A DNA stretch of 64,000 bases from Megaleporinus macrocephalus (GCA_021613375.1 CM038704.1:29946582-30010581); one strand, 5' to 3'; shown: positions 14,341-25,948, numbered from the stretch's first letter. Numbers and translations are program-made. Notes: generated by a model from the letters alone, not told the origin.

Positions 14341-14412
14341 AGATAGCATAGTGGGTAACGTTACAGTGTTGCACAATGGAGGCTGAGGTTCAAATTCCTG
14401 TATAGGCTAGTG
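14341..14412 (+). repeat. tRNA-like (SINE head or pseudo-tRNA)
   Basis: A-box-like TAGCATAGTGG at 14344-14354 and B-box-like GGTTCAAATTCCT at 14388-14400, at normal tRNA spacing (44 bp start to start). No clean acceptor stem is visible, so it is not called a functional tRNA. A tRNA-derived SINE fragment is the best reading. Confidence 0.4.
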
Positions 14413-14799
14413 TAGTTGCCTGCTAAACACATTTGAAGCATGATTACATAGTCTTTCTAAATAACTTTAATTTCAATATGGTGTAAATATAAATATATGG
14501 TGCAAATAGTAATATGAATACGCTAGATTGACTGTAGACTGTAGATAAGTTAGATTGCTGTAAATTGCTGTAGATAACTGTAAATACAACAGACAATACA
14601 GATGTTTAACATATACTTGGGGTAACTGTTTGAATGTGAATTTTGCCAAATAATACGTATGTTGTTTTACAAAAACTGTAAATTATTTAAGATGTAGTTA
14701 GCCATTTATCTCTTACTGTGTAGCACTTTGCTGAAACAGATAAAAAATAAATAATGACACCGACACCAAATAAAGTAGGATAATTTAGTGTGCTGACTG
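14413..14799. other. AT-rich spacer
   Basis: Contains a second copy of ATGGTGTAAATATAAATATA (14479-14498; compare 10780-10800) and short TAGATT/CTGTAGAT reiterations near 14520-14590. No gene. Confidence 0.7.
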
Positions 14800-15035
14800 A
14801 GTTATAATGTTCTCTGACCAGCGTTCCCTAGTGACCATGTGTTACTCTGCCGCAGAGCATCAGCCGCTGTGAGTGCGGCCGACGCTACGCCAAAACAAAC
14901 TGCATTCAGGTTACCGGCCAATTGATCTCCAGTCATCAGCCATATGCACATGGCGCCACTGGGTGACCAGCAGGGCTCGTGGGTAACCTGAGCCGCCCCT
15001 AATGAGACAGCACCCGGCCATGCCACAGACAATTG
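14800..15035. other. Candidate conserved noncoding element
   Basis: A short GC-rich unique island (GCCGCAGAGCATCAGCCGC, GTGAGTGCGGCCGACGC, GCCAATTGATCTCC) in AT-rich DNA. The minus-strand ORF over it lacks a domain. Confidence 0.3.
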
Positions 15036-15351
15036 ATTCTGGTCAAAAAAGCTTTATGTCACAGGAAACAGGGGACAGATTCAGGAGACTCCGACTGACA
15101 CAGGGTTTCGGAGCAAACTGATAACAGCTCAGGACAGTGCTTTATCTATTATTCATCCTTCCATGCTGACATTCCTGGAACACAGGGATAAAAACTGCAT
15201 TTTTTTATAACGAAATGACAAACTTTGCTAAGACTTGGCCAGAATGTCTGGAGAGTGTCTGGAGGAGACTACATTTCAAATGCACCTTATTATAAACTTT
15301 ACCTTGAACATAATAGGGTGGGCAGTTTGCAGTATTCAAAGTATTATTACC

Positions 15352-15420
15352 AAAGTGAACTTCTGAATATCGCTCCAATTTCAAGTACAAAGACCTTTAA
15401 GGACTGGCCTGTCTCAGCCA
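15352..15420 (+). repeat. Dispersed repeat R4, copy 1
   Basis: AAAGTGAACTTCT ... GACTGGCCTGTCTCAGCCA, recurring at 16895-16951 as AAAGTGAACTTCT ... GATTGGCCTGTCTCAGCCA. The two flank the nested foldback/hAT composite. Confidence 0.65.
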
Positions 15421-15950
15421 ACAAGAGGCCTTTCTGTAGGGCTGTAGTATTCGAGTCTGGACTTTTTTGTAATGTCTATGACTTGTCATGCACTGGGGAG
15501 TATTTGTATACAGACTCTATCTAATATTGATTTTGCCCTTTGATCTCATTATTACCAATTATACTTTCAGTACACCTACCATTAAAACTATATACATTTT
15601 TAAAATCTTTTAATGGCCACTGGCACTCAGCAGCTCAGGGTTAAACTGGACCAGAGCAAACCAATGTGAACTAAAACTTTTGCATCTTTGGTACGTCCCA
15701 AGGGCAAACAGTGATGAGTTTCTGTGCCATTATTTGATGGAAATGTGAACTATTACATAATAAAAACTTAGTCAGACTAATTTAACTGTTTAGTATAATA
15801 ACCCATGGTGAGTAATAACCTTTGATCTCCTCCTATATCAAGTTTTTTTTTTTTTTCTGCTGCGAAATCCTTGTTTTCCTCTGATAATTTCTGCTATTTT
15901 GCTATTAGGTTTTATCTAAGTAGATGAATAGACACTACATTAAATGAGCA
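15421..15950. other. AT-rich spacer
   Basis: A poly-T tract at about 15843-15857. No gene. Confidence 0.7.
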
Positions 15951-16799
15951 CGCTGCAAAAACACGAATGCGCTGCAAGACCGTCCAACGGAAGTGTTGCG
16001 GCGATACAATGTAAACAGAACCACGCGGAGCTGCGGTAGCGTCTAATGAGAAGTAAGTTTGGCCATATTTTCTAACTATACAGTCTTACTTCTCATTAGA
16101 CGCTAGTGATGGCCAGAGCAAGCCTTTTGAAGCGTTGAAGCTTTCCCTCCAGGTGATTAAAAAAAAGGTTCATTACTCGAAGCTTTATGTGCACACAAAC
16201 CCCCCCTGCTGGCCAAAACCTTTATTATCATTTTAACTATTTGCGATGGCCTCTTGCTTGTCAGCATGGTAACAAGTATCTAAATAAAACACTTTACTTT
16301 AATTTTCTGTGGTTCATTCATCTGTCATTCATTCATCTGATCTGTGTTTGATTGTGTAGGTAATAGAGGTCTGTAAAAAAACTGCCAGTGTCAGTAAATA
16401 AATCCAATAGTACGTGAGATATTGATGTTAAAACTGTTGCAGTGGTTTTAAGAGATGAGACAGTGATTGTGGGTGATGGTGACTTAAATTTTTATTAAGA
16501 AACAATAAATTACGCCAATACTCGAAACCACGTCTTGAGCCAGCGAGGCTTGAGACGTCATCTGTGACGTCACACACCCTTAATGAAACCTCCATACATG
16601 CTTCATAAACGACTTTGTTGATTTCTTGACACCAACTCCGAAGCATCGGTATAATTTGCCCATCACTATTAGACGCTACCGCGGCTCCACGTGGTTCTGT
16701 TTACATTGTGTTGCCATATGTGGTCCCACTTCCTTTAAGTGTCCTCCGGAAACACTTCCGTTGTGGACAGTTTTGCACCGCGTTTGTGTTTTTGCAGCG
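15951..16799. mobile_element. Foldback (long-TIR) element interrupted by a hAT-like element
   Basis: The left arm (15951-16057, starting CGCTGCAAAAACAC) pairs with the right arm made of 16085-16103 plus 16677-16799 (ending GTGTTTTTGCAGCG). Shared blocks include ACGGAAGTGTT, CAATGTAAACAGAACCACG and GCGGTAGCGTCTAATGAGAA. Adjacent to the apex, 16037-16057 and 16085-16105 are a perfect 21-bp inverted repeat around a 27-nt spacer. Removing 16104-16676 restores one long hairpin of about 276 nt. The right arm has an extra segment of about 35 bp. No ORF. It is a MITE or foldback-type element. Confidence 0.85.
16104..16668. mobile_element. Non-autonomous hAT-like element with 8-bp target duplication
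   Basis: 565 bp with terminal inverted repeats TAGTGATGGCC (left) and GCCCATCACTA (right), 10 of 11 matching. It is bounded by TTAGACGC at 16096-16103 and 16669-16676. Eight-bp duplications and TAGTGATGG-type ends are hallmarks of hAT transposons. The interior has no transposase ORF. It sits inside the right arm of the foldback element and so inserted later. Confidence 0.88.
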
Positions 16800-16894
16800 C
16801 GTTTGTGAATCTGTAGCACGTTGAGTCTTCTCGGCCACCGTAAACCTTAGCTTAAAGATGGCATGATAGAAGCTTACAGCGGGAAATAGCTTAA

Positions 16895-16951
16895 AAAGTG
16901 AACTTCTAGTTTAATTTATTCAAACCTCTAAAGATTGGCCTGTCTCAGCCA
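16895..16951 (+). repeat. Dispersed repeat R4, copy 2
   Basis: See 15352-15420. It shares the AAAGTGAACTTCT start and the GGCCTGTCTCAGCCA end. Confidence 0.65.
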
Positions 16952-17039
16952 TAAGCTAACACAAATCTGGGCACCTCCACACTCCCATTAGTGGTCAGCC
17001 CTTTCCATAACGCTCAGCATGTTGTCACTGAGAGACCGT

Positions 17040-17600
17040 GTAGGGTACACAGGCAGAGTGTCTACTAATAAACCCTGAATGGCAATGAGGAAACGAGGGC
17101 CGCGCGAAATTGGAAATCACGAAGCATTCTATAAATACAAGTTCTGCCTCGTCCTCCCCTTGCCTAATTTATTCCCCTTGCTTCATCGTTGGGGGACGAG
17201 GCGAGGGGAGGGGGGTTTGTCGACAGAAGTCGGAGTCCAAGCATCTCTTCCTCCGCACCAGGGCAGTTCATTTACAGTAGGTGGCTGGCATGGAGCAATG
17301 CATTACCGTGGGGCAGGAGCTGGAGCTTTAATAGACGTGGAGAAAACTGGAGGGCAGTCCCTGCTAGTGGAATACTGATGATTAAGTCCATTCTGAACCC
17401 AGAGAGGAGAGAGAGAGCGAGCACCAAGCGGCCCAGACACACTCGGAGTATGAACACGCTCGTGCGGGTAGGCAGCGGTAGAGGAGGCACAATGAGATAA
17501 TGATGTACCTGTCCTCCACTATAACACTAATCATGTCTCACCTCCAGGCCAGGCCTTTATAAGGTCACAACACATTCACTGCCATGAATTAAATCTCCTA
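17040..17600. other. Candidate conserved noncoding block
   Basis: A GC-rich, repeat-free stretch with several CpGs (GAGGGCCGCGCGAAATTGG, GACGAGGCGAGGGG) and ACACTAATCATGTCTCACC. Three overlapping ORFs in different frames (17079-17500) argue that none is real. Confidence 0.3.
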
Positions 17601-17869
17601 TATTGTTTTAATGAAGGCTTTTTTTTTCTTAAACAAGCTCAGAGAAGATACTAAGACCATTTCCAAACATTGACACCCCCCACCATGACCCCTATTGTAA
17701 GCTCATCTCATGCTACTGACCATGGCATATTCAGGCTCATGTACAAACAAATGTACCAACCCTCCCAGTATGCCTACAGCAAACAATGGGCTCTGTCTTT
17801 TGAGGGTTTACCAGCGTACAGGGAGTGAAGGTCCATTTGTAATGACTGTAAAAGTAGCCCGGGCACAAA

Positions 17870-18580
17870 AGTAGGGTTTCAAATGAAATTACAACACCTT
17901 TCTGTGGTGCAAATTAATGAAGTCGCCAAACGCACAGGGCCATGCTTTAACGAACATCTGTGACGGCATGCGGCTCTTAAGGGAATTCCTCGTAAAGAGG
18001 CCATACAGCTATATTTATGTTTCTTTCCCGCGATTACCACAGCTTTAAATAATAAGGTAAAATAAATAGCATCCATTAAACTTATCACATTGTGCTAACT
18101 CAAATCGTGTTTATTATGTTAATGGTACATGAAATGAAGAAAAAGACCTTGATGGCAGCACTGTTAATTAATGGGCTTTAGGAGAAAGCATGAAGACGTT
18201 ATTCATTTCCGAGCAAGCAGCCCTCGTTTGCCGTCGCATGGGTCCGAGCGCCTCTGATTGCATGAGTTATTCTTGCAGATGTGCTGCTCACAGCGAGTCG
18301 CCTCCATTAGGAATGAGCACCTCATTATATAAACCCGCTAATTAAACATAATACAGGCCTGCGTCGACTCATTAATGCACAGATCCTCTCTGCACAGAAC
18401 CTCATTTGGATAGAGAGAGACAGACTGAGAGCGATTGTGAATTCAGGAATGTGCAGTGCTTTTCAACGCATGATCCTAATAGGCTCGTTTCAAATCCACA
18501 TCTGCACAAATGGCTTCATGATTAGATTAAAGAGATCCTGAACACTTTCCACTCAGAGCTCTTTTCATTCTCTCTCTCTC
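17870..18580. other. Candidate conserved noncoding block
   Basis: Unique sequence with TTAATGAAGTCGCC, CTGTTAATTAATGGGC (18161-18176), CGCTAATTAAACATAATAC (18337-18355) and GACTCATTAATGCACAG. Homeodomain-type TAATTA cores are dense. The enhancer reading is inference. Confidence 0.35.
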
Positions 18581-19084
18581 TCTGTAACACGCCATCGTAT
18601 CACTGTTCGTTCACAGGTGGCCATGCCAAACCTTCAGTGTGCTCTGGCAATGAGTTCAGGAGTATTTTAAGACCTAACGTTGAAATGGTAATCAAAATAC
18701 AGAACAAAGACATTCTATGTTTAATTATTATAATGATAAGAATAATGATGATGAAGGATGGAGTAAGTCATAATACAGACGAGCAGCTGAAATGTATCCA
18801 GACCTCCATCAGCCTACTTCAGCTCCCATTACTAACACACACACACCAGGCCAATGGTAATCCTCAACAGTTCAGTGCTAATTAAAAAGACTTCTGAATA
18901 CACAACTGCTCTGAGAGGAGTCATCAGTTCTGAGAACACGTTCAGGTCTCACTTAATGTATGTGTGTATATATAAAACACCTACAGAACAGTGTAGAAGT
19001 CAGTCATTTCATTTCCTGACAAAACGGCCATTAGGTACGAGTTATTTATCTTTTAGCAGAAAATATATCGTCACTGTTTAAAGA

Positions 19085-19200
19085 CAATCAAGAATCTTTA
19101 ACACGGTAACTTCACAGGAGAAGACAAAACTGTTTTTTACATTCAATGTAGAGTAATGTAAAGAGATTTCGTAGCATAAAATTTCCACAATGGATAAAGC
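19085..19200 (+). repeat. Dispersed repeat R2, copy 2
   Basis: AAGAATCTTTAACACGGTAA, CTTCACAGGAGA and ACATTCAATGTA align with 36150-36215 and with the minus strand of 7190-7345. Confidence 0.5.
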
Positions 19201-19264
19201 AGGCATGCATAATTAAAAGAAAGCTACAAAACGTAACACAAGTAAAATACATCAGTTTTTCAGT

Positions 19265-19680
19265 ATTTAGTGTCCACACTTTGCCATTATTACAGCTTCC
19301 ACAGGACACTTGCTATATATTTTTCATAAAAATCTGCTGGGCTATTTTTCCACACCTCCAAAGTTCCATTAAAGAAGTTGGTTGCACTATCTGCTTCTCA
19401 TGATCTTAATCCTAAACACATTCAGTGATGTTGAGGTCTGGACTCTGGAAGGGTCGACTCCTTGTTCTAAGAACTTCAGCATCTTTTTTTGCAGTGAAGC
19501 TCGACTGATTGACCTGTCTATAAAAGTTAAAAGCTTTAAGTACTGTTCATCTGATGGTAACAGTTTTGGTGGTCCACCAGGTCTTGTCCAGTTGTTATGA
19601 GTGAAACTGTCTCTGTATCTTTTATTAAACAGCTTAACAGCGTGCTTGAATGCCTTAGTTTTTTTTTGCTTATTTGAATT
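19265..19680. mobile_element. Degraded DNA-transposon-like repeat, copy C
   Basis: The longest of three copies. It includes GTCCACACTTTGCCATTATT, AAACACATTCAGTGATGTTG, CATCTGATGGTAACAGTTTT and CCAGGTCTTGTCCAGTTGTT. The reverse strand resembles the amino-end region of fish Tc1-like elements. No intact ORF. Confidence 0.6.
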
Positions 19681-20079
19681 AGACTTTTCTCTTACAATTA
19701 AGCCTTACATGCAGTCTCCCCAGAATCATGAATAGCTAGTGCCTAAAGGCTGTTTTGACTGGAAATGAAATAAATGAAGGGATTCTTTTGCACACTACTA
19801 TACCCACACATATAAACAGAGAGAGAGAAACAGAGAGAGGTATAACCTACATTCATTTGATGATGTACTGCATTAACTACATCTCCGCTGGATGTTCATA
19901 TAGCAAATATTTTATTTCTTCTTCTTCACCTCCCTTACATTTACTTAACTCGCCACCATGTTCCAACGTAGGAGGTAAGACAGAGCTCTGGTTTAAAAAA
20001 CACGGGTCTACTTCCAAGTTTATATTTCAGGGCCTGAACATACACATGTATACTTAACCTATGATTCATGGAATTCATT
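19681..20079. other. Spacer
   Basis: No supported feature. Short GA-rich words near 19818-19840. Confidence 0.7.
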
Positions 20080-20900
20080 ACTCTCAGCACTCAGCGATAA
20101 CACAAATAGAGCGACCCCCATGTCAGATCATTAGAGGCGTACAATGCGCTATGTTCAAATAAATAATCACTTCCCCGGCTCTGTTTCATGGGAAAATGTC
20201 CACGGCTCATTCTCCTCCAGTGAACCCACCGCTGAGAGCATGGAGGGGGTGGTCCGCGTCACGTGGAGTTTTCCAGAAAAGAGCGCTCGCTTGGTGCTTG
20301 ACTGCTCCCGTTTCTCCGTTATAACACAAGACCTTTCTGAAATTCTGCAGAACTGACAGTGGCTTGACGTTGAGCTGTGTTAATTACTGTAATGGCACGC
20401 ATTCTCATTAAGTCACTGTTTGCATGTCCCGGGGCCTGCTGGAGTCCGAGTGGCGCTCCTGTTCGCTCATAGGCCGCCGCCGCCGTCCCGTCTCACCCGT
20501 CCATGCCCTCGTTAGCACAGGCAGCTGTTCCTTGCAGCCAAAGATGAGGCTGTGGAAGAGAAAGGGGGGTGGGCATGTGGTGGGGACACATGCCAGAGCA
20601 TGCCCCCACTACAAGAGGCTTTGTCAGAAATAACAGTGCGCCACAAGGCGGGGAAATGTCAATGAGTAATCAGAGGGAGGAAAAGGGCGCCCCAGGACAC
20701 TTTGCCCTCTAGCCAGCCCGACACCACCCCCCAACACACCCCTCTACTGCGGCAGCCTCCATATTGTGGCCCAAGTTCAGAGCATCTAACACACCCCCCC
20801 ATATCCTTAATGCAGCGCAGAGTAGATTTAATGCTGTGACATTTGGGTTGCACATATATGGCTTCTGGTCAGTCATGTTGTGTCTCCCCGTAGTGCTGTT
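20080..20900. other. Candidate conserved noncoding block
   Basis: A CpG-bearing unique sequence with TGTTAATTACTGTAATGG (20379-20396), GGTCCGCGTCACGTGGAG (an E-box CACGTG near 20259-20264) and GGCCGCCGCCGCC. A C-rich stretch follows near 20720-20800. ORFs here lack domains. Confidence 0.3.
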
Positions 20901-22096
20901 TGGGGTCAGACTTTATCCTGCTGGTCCTCTATAGCTAATCTACAAATTAGACTTTGAATGTCAACTTTTTGCATTTTTTTAAAGATTTATAGAGTCATTG
21001 TTTAACTAAAACAAAAGCTCTTCAGGCTCCCCTGTAGTGTTCATAGGGGACAATACACCAAAGGAAGTATAACACAGCTTCTGTTTTATTGCACCACAAA
21101 ATATGAAACTGATGTGTAACAGAACCAGTTTAAGATGGACCTGGTCACGTCTCCTATTATACCATAGAAATGACAGCAAAAGACTAGAGGTCACCTGCAA
21201 GCAAGTTCTCAATAAAACGTGGACCTCAATGAAAGGGGTCCTCAACAAAACAGCTTAAAAAACTAACATGTTTTCAGCCATTTATTCAGAAACATACTGA
21301 ATTAGGGTTAGGTTGAGGGTTATGGTTAAGTTTATGATCACAATGAGTGTTAGGATGAGGGGTTAAAAAATACCCCCTAGTATTCAGGGTGTCCGATGTT
21401 GCGTGTTCCATCTGTTATGGATTGTTCCAAATATTTGATCCACCTAGAACTGGCAGGCTGTAGTTATCCATCCCTGTATTTAAATGTAATGGGTAAGAAA
21501 TCCAAGGCATTTGTTGCAGACGGCTCATCTAGTAAATAGATTTTTTAATCTAGAATAAAAATACCACCATTCATCCAAAAACCTCTTGTACCTCTCATGC
21601 AGACTCAAACTAAACAACCTGTACAGTTCCCAGTTGGGATTGTGCATGGGTACTTAGTTAATCGTGGGAGGTGTCAGTATTGAAATACTAAAATTACAGA
21701 TTTGGGTATTTCAATAAATTTCATTGTCAAAATATAAATAAAATAAACACAGTTTAATTGAAATATGATGGTTTTGCTCATATTCATGTTCATATTTTTG
21801 CACATTCGTTATTATATACTTTGTTACTCAAAAACATGAGTGTCTATAAACTTCTGTGCACCAAGGTTGTGTATCACTAACCAGGCTAGCGACTCTAGCT
21901 GGTATTAGCTAGTTCCAAAAGTAATAAAAATAGATTTCTGGAGAGGCAGCCACTGTTACTCATCAAACACATAAACCTAAATGTCTAAAAAACCTAAATA
22001 TACCATGTTTTAATGTGTCATTATGTTTTAATGCAACAATAGTGCTGTCACTTAAAAATGTAAATCTATAATTCTATATCTTTTTTAGCCAAATAA
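20901..22096. other. AT-rich spacer
   Basis: Contains a degenerate telomere-like stretch (TTAGGGTTAGGTTGAGGGTT near 21303-21322). No gene. Confidence 0.7.
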
Positions 22097-22160
22097 TTTT
22101 GATATTATGGCATCCATCAAATGGAAAAAGTTCCATTTGATGGATGCCAGAATATCAAAA
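22097..22160. repeat. 64-nt near-perfect palindrome (hairpin)
   Basis: Arms 22097-22126 and 22131-22160 are reverse complements at 29 of 30 positions (single mismatch A/C at the 11th base) around a 4-nt AAAG loop. The core is GGCATCCATCAAATGGAA / TTCCATTTGATGGATGCC. No target duplication is obvious. Confidence 0.95.
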
Positions 22161-22299
22161 TCAGTTAGAATGCACATAACCTACTACCAGTTTTGGAAGA
22201 GAAGACCAAGAGTTGAGAATTAGTGTACAACAGTAAAGAACAACCAGTAGCAAAAAGATTCAAGATTAGATTAAATGTCCCCACATCTTCTATCACCCA

Positions 22300-23830
22300 C
22301 TTACATAGCAGTGAATTAGAGGCCTAAACTGTTCAGCTCCTCTATCTTCTGTTCTATTTGCAGGCCTGAGGACTCCTGAAGTTTGTGACCACCTGCCCTA
22401 TACATTGACCAGAAAGGGCAGCGAAGGCAGGGGGGCCATCCAGAGCGGCGGAGCACAAATGCTGCGCCGTGCCCGTGCACCAAAATGCCACGGGACCTGT
22501 TCACCACACTCATTCCCTCCCTTCCCTCCCGGGGCCCTGAGTGCCAATCAGGGAATAATGCGCTCCATCTGTAGGAGCTGGTGTAGTAATCAAAAGAGTC
22601 AATGGCACATTTCTGCACTCGCTGTGGTGGACTGAAAAATTGTTACAAAGCAAAACGACCCCCACTCCCTCTCTGTCTCCCCCCATCTCCAATCACCCTC
22701 AGCCTTTCGGATTTCACACATTTTTAAGCCCTGAAACGTATGTTCAATTAGGAATTGGTTAAAAAGGATTAAGACTATCTCCCATGCCTGACAATATTTA
22801 AATTGCCAGTTTATCCGCGTCTGAGGAAACGGGGCGGCGGCTGTTACAATAAATGGAAATTAGAATGTCTGCTTAGGGTACATCCTGTTTTATCTGGGTG
22901 TGTTAACTATAAAGGCTTTAATTTCGCTATCATCTCACGGATCTTGCTCCAACTGGAATTCTTTTATTGAGTCCCTCTGTGTTGCTGCCAAAAGGAGGCC
23001 TTTGAAAAACAAATTCCAACAAAAGGAAAAAAAGATTAATTTATCATTAAGGCAGGCCCTAATTGAAGTCAATTCTGAGCAAACTTGAATTCAATTTCTG
23101 CTCATTAAATTGAACGTGCGGGGCCTTTCTGCCACCGCCGCTTTGAGCCTGCAGATGAGAGCAGGGGACTAACTTCAGAATGATTAAACAGAGGGGAGTT
23201 TATTTGGCCGCGCCACAGCCGAGTTTTGGCACGGGCTGGGGAGACGAGCAGCTGGAGGAGAAACCGAATTGAAACCAGGCCCTACACACACATACACACG
23301 CACGGAAAAATTGACAGAAACGTGAGCGCGACGATATTTAATAATTAAATTCTCGCAAACAATGGCGGGCGAATGAAGTAATCTGCAAAAAGTGTGCAAC
23401 GTAATTTGCATAATTGACAGTGGTCCCCTCTCACCACCACCATCCCCCTGCAGCAACCCCACTAAGCAAACCCCCCCCCCCAACCCTTCCCCCATCTCCA
23501 TTCTCCCCATAAATGAATAATGAAGATAATAAAAGATGTTGCTAAAATTGGGCACAATAACAGCAAAATTTCATCAAGGGCCCCACGCTCTGATTAATCT
23601 GCTCTTGCAAATCAGCGCGGTGAGGGGAGCCGGAGAGACGGGAGGTGGGAAGAGCGTGATTAACAACGTCGGGGACCAGTGTGTCGGGCGGCGGGCGAGC
23701 AGCCCCGCGTGTGTGAGCCGCTGCTGCACACGCTGTCTGCTCCACGCACCGCCTTCAGGAGCTACGCAGACTTTCCACAGTCGTATACTGCCGTTAACTC
23801 CTCAGTCTCCAGACTGGGTTTCTTCTCTGT
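22300..23830. other. Long unique block, strongest candidate for conserved enhancers
   Basis: About 1.5 kb without repeats, unusually rich in homeodomain and TCF-like words: TTCAATTAGGAATTGG (22743-22758), GATTAATTTATCATTAAGG (23034-23052), GCTCATTAAATTGAAC and AATAATTAAATTCTCGC (23339-23355). CpG-rich segments (GGCCGCGCCACAGCCG near 23206) alternate with them. Several ORFs of 60-123 codons on both strands overlap and have no domain. The enhancer reading is inference. Confidence 0.4.
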
Positions 23831-25379
23831 GGCTGTGGAAAGCCTTCTAAACAAGGTAGACAGCCTCAGGTGTTTATTTATTTATTTTTTGTTTCATTAT
23901 TTGTTTCATTATTCATTTAGGGTACAGGACTTTACAGCAATGCACCCAAACCAAACCCCCTGGTAGGAGGCTAATTAGGCTTGCTCAATCTGAACTAAGG
24001 CACACAGTAGACCTCTTCAGGGTACTTTTCTTATACACGTTCACTGCTGCTTTTGTACACACTAACAAGTATAACAGCAAACCAGACATTAAGTCTTTTC
24101 TTTCTGGTTACGATTAAAAGACAGACATATTTTTTTTAAAAGAAGTCACCAAAATTGTTTTAATGACTTCATACAGACTAGCATAGATAGGTCATATGAA
24201 ATGTGATTAAGGTATGAATTTAATTTAGTCTTTTGTTGTGGTTTCCACAAAGTTTTAGATGCATACAACTTTTGCTTACAACTTGCATACTCGCTCACAT
24301 TTATCAGGCTGAAGATTCACCACTAGGGGAAGCTATCAGCACCTGAAGTTGCTTTGGTGTTCTCCAATAAATGTGAAGAAACTTACACCCAGCCTCACCA
24401 GCAAAAGCTCAGATGATCATGTTTAAACCCCAAAATGAGTATACAAAGTAAGATGCCTGAAACACAGCTCACAAATCCAAATGCAGGGTTGATTTCATGC
24501 TGTGGTTGTTGCAATACAAACGCTAATATTACTGACACGGTAAACAGTGATTTCATTACAGTAGCAATACTTGACCAAGTTTGTCAAGTCAGCTTCATAT
24601 TAGTGACACTGTGTTTTTGTTTTCTTGGACAGTTTTGGTTAGAGAACATTATAATTATGCACATAAACCAGACAAACTATAACACAAAACAGAATCATTT
24701 AGAGAATGTTCCTTATATTTTTTACCATTGATTTACTTACAGTTTTTAGTAAATATTATATGTAGTAAAACATTAACTGTGGTTTTACTTTTTTATAATG
24801 AGGCATAACTTTGAGACCTTAAGTCCTATAAGATCTAGACATATATCTATATAGTCAAAGTCAATGCAGTGTTATACATTTGCCTAACTTCACTATTCTC
24901 ACATAAACACAAGGCTATGCGTCCACTGACTGTCCATGTTGGAGGGTTTCTTTAACTTTCTTAAGTCCAGCTAGGTGATTACAGCAATACCACTACAGTG
25001 CAGTACTACGAACCCATGAAGAAAAAAGCCACTTTGAAAAGGTGCCACTACAATTGTGCACAGCTATAGTATTGCTATTTAATACCAATCTGATGTGAAA
25101 GCACAGGCTACTAAGCCCCAGTGTATTTGGTTGAAGGCTTTATGCCCACATATACACTATTTTCCTTCAAATTGCAGGTGTTTGCTCCTCATGCTTAATA
25201 GGCTCACTTAACCAGGCCAGATTTCCATGATCATTTTGATAATAACAGTCTGCATCTTCTACCATTTCCCCAGTCTGAAAAGCAATCATTGTCTACATTT
25301 ATACTGTCTCTCTTATACTCATAACTGAGTTTGTATTTAATAGTCAATTAACTTAATTACATGTATAATCGTGGGGGAA
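23831..25379. other. AT-rich spacer
   Basis: No supported feature. TTTATTTATTT and TTCATTATT reiterations near 23873-23918. Confidence 0.7.
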
Positions 25380-25800
25380 ATGGTAGCTGCATTCATTCAG
25401 AGCAAAGTGGTTCTGGAAGATGGGCAGGAGGAATATTTATGCTTTATGGTCTCTCTGAAGCCAGTTGAGCTGCGAGGGTCCGGAAGCTAGTCTGTGCCTA
25501 TTGGAGTGTGTGGGTGTCCATCAGGAAGCACAGCGTAGTGCTTCGGGCTCCGTTACACTTCTAATGCAGCCACTGGAGACGCCAGCTAGTGTCCTTTTCT
25601 TCCCGATTACGCTTTGCTCCGTTTGATCATTACTTGGCTCACTTCTTCAGATAAGATTTTTTTTTACATTATACTTTTAATGAGAGGGTTATGTTGTTTT
25701 AGCCTCAATTTATATTTATTGCATTTTTATAATGAAGTGTTGAAATCATCATTAGTCATAATTGCAGCAGCAGCGAGGTTGAGTTATCCATTTGGTGTAA
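25380..25800. other. Candidate conserved noncoding element
   Basis: GC-balanced unique sequence (GAGGGTCCGGAAGCTAG, GCTTCGGGCTCCGTTACAC, CCGATTACGCTTTGC), then an AT-rich part with TCATCATTAGTCATAATTG (25747-25765). Confidence 0.3.
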
Positions 25801-25934
25801 GATGCCTACCACCCCCCATATCTCCATAATCAAAAAGACAACAAATGAAAAAAACAACAGATGGGCGATGAGAGTACTCTCAATGTGTGAGTTCTCAGTT
25901 GCCATTCGCCCAAGTGCGATTCAGCTCCATGAGT

Positions 25935-25948
25935 CAGAGAGAGAGACG

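Noticed and set aside
14341..14412. Functional tRNA gene
   Set aside because: The A and B boxes are present but no convincing acceptor or anticodon stem can be drawn.
21301..21366. Interstitial telomere array
   Set aside because: Only two or three degenerate TTAGG(G)-like units. Not a true array.
22097..22160. microRNA gene
   Set aside because: The hairpin is almost perfectly paired with a 4-nt loop, unlike animal pre-miRNAs, and there is no expression evidence. Kept only as a palindrome.
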